From Lachnospiraceae bacterium (GTDB lineage: Bacteria; Bacillota; Clostridia; Lachnospirales; Lachnospiraceae), in NCBI GenBank assembly GCA_017436865.1, contig JAFSCH010000055.1, positions 1 through 49,619 of the forward strand: a stretch of 49,619 nucleotides of DNA, in the 5' to 3' direction. The notes below the pieces were generated by a model, which saw only the letters and a program-made list of their open reading frames with translations, made no database searches and was not told where the DNA came from. Position numbers and translations under genes: made by a program. This document shows, in pieces, positions 49,359-49,619 of this stretch (the stretch's first letter is position 1; every line of letters starts with the position of its first letter).

Positions 49359-49381
49359 ATTACATATTATAGATATGATTT

Positions 49382-49413
49382 TGCCCTAGGCAGTTTGCCT
49401 AGGGCATTTTTAT
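49382..49413 (+). terminator. Intrinsic terminator of the alcohol dehydrogenase gene
   Basis: TGCCCTAGGCA (49382-49392) pairs exactly with TGCCTAGGGCA (49396-49406) around a 3-base loop, followed by TTTTT. Confidence 0.93.
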
Positions 49414-49603
49414 TGTAATCTGATGTTGTTGACATAAATTTGGTAAAAATATTCAAAATGTGGGTGTTATTTTTGGATTGGGTTACGCGTTTAACCTATT
49501 GTGTAATTTATAACTTGTAATTATACTGAAACACGTAAATGAAAGAGCTCGTTCATATACAGGTAAAATTGTATTTGGTATTTAATACAATAGGAGAATA
49601 TGT

Positions 49604-49619
49604 ATGATAGAAAAATACT
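49604..49619 (+). CDS. Start of a further gene, cut by the window edge
   Basis: TAGGAGAATATGT precedes an ATG at 49604, and five codons (MIEKY) follow before the window ends. The site and spacing fit a real start, but nothing can be said about the product. Confidence 0.45.

Overview
The window looks like low-GC Clostridia, most likely Lachnospiraceae. The evidence is AT-rich coding with strong AGGAGG-type ribosome binding sites, an AgrD precursor of the clostridial C-x-W-x-x-HQP type, a fused FeoA-FeoB, a TetM-like GTPase fused to a NYN nuclease domain, and a GH26 mannanase remnant. I cannot name the genus or species from sequence alone. No tRNA or rRNA gene was seen.

Layout. 1-9.5 kb is ordinary accessory metabolism: an MBL hydrolase and acyltransferase pair, a badly broken hybrid histidine kinase, an aminotransferase divergent from a MocR-type regulator with a perfect palindrome between them, a split ThrE-type exporter, and a TetR regulator with a flavin reductase. 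A truncated group II intron follows (9.46-9.92 kb). 10-16 kb is a plasmid-type replicon-maintenance region. It holds an XRE-domain protein preceded by regularly spaced palindromes, 1.6 kb of extremely AT-rich non-coding DNA with large nested dyads, parA, a repeat-containing ParB-like protein with a ribbon-helix-helix tail, and about 17 copies of a 17-bp iteron, the last seven at an exact 22-bp period. Two more iterons lie in the opposite orientation at 10.2-10.5 kb. This suggests a large secondary replicon (megaplasmid or chromid) or a replicon integrated in a chromosome. No known Rep protein is visible.

16-31 kb: a condensation-fold acyltransferase with a zinc-ribbon membrane protein, a LUD protein, the TetM-NYN fusion, a DtxR/MntR regulator, an intact hybrid kinase, a yybP-ykoY-type riboswitch ahead of a P-type cation ATPase, a HAD phosphatase, and a PurF paralogue lacking the catalytic N-terminal cysteine. 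31-40 kb: a GH26 mannanase remnant, FeoAB, a diguanylate cyclase, and a LytTR-DUF3021-ABC exporter operon.

40-46.4 kb (minus strand) is a full agr-type quorum-sensing locus: agrA-agrC, a terminator, then agrD-agrB followed in the same apparent transcript by a secreted PPC-domain protein and an unknown protein. A LytTR-like direct repeat lies upstream of agrD. 45.5-48 kb carries the relics of an integrative conjugative element (XRE regulator, small ORF, CHC2 primase-like gene) ending at a deletion junction with the tail of a DUF4143 ATPase. The window closes with an iron-containing alcohol dehydrogenase and the first codons of a further gene.
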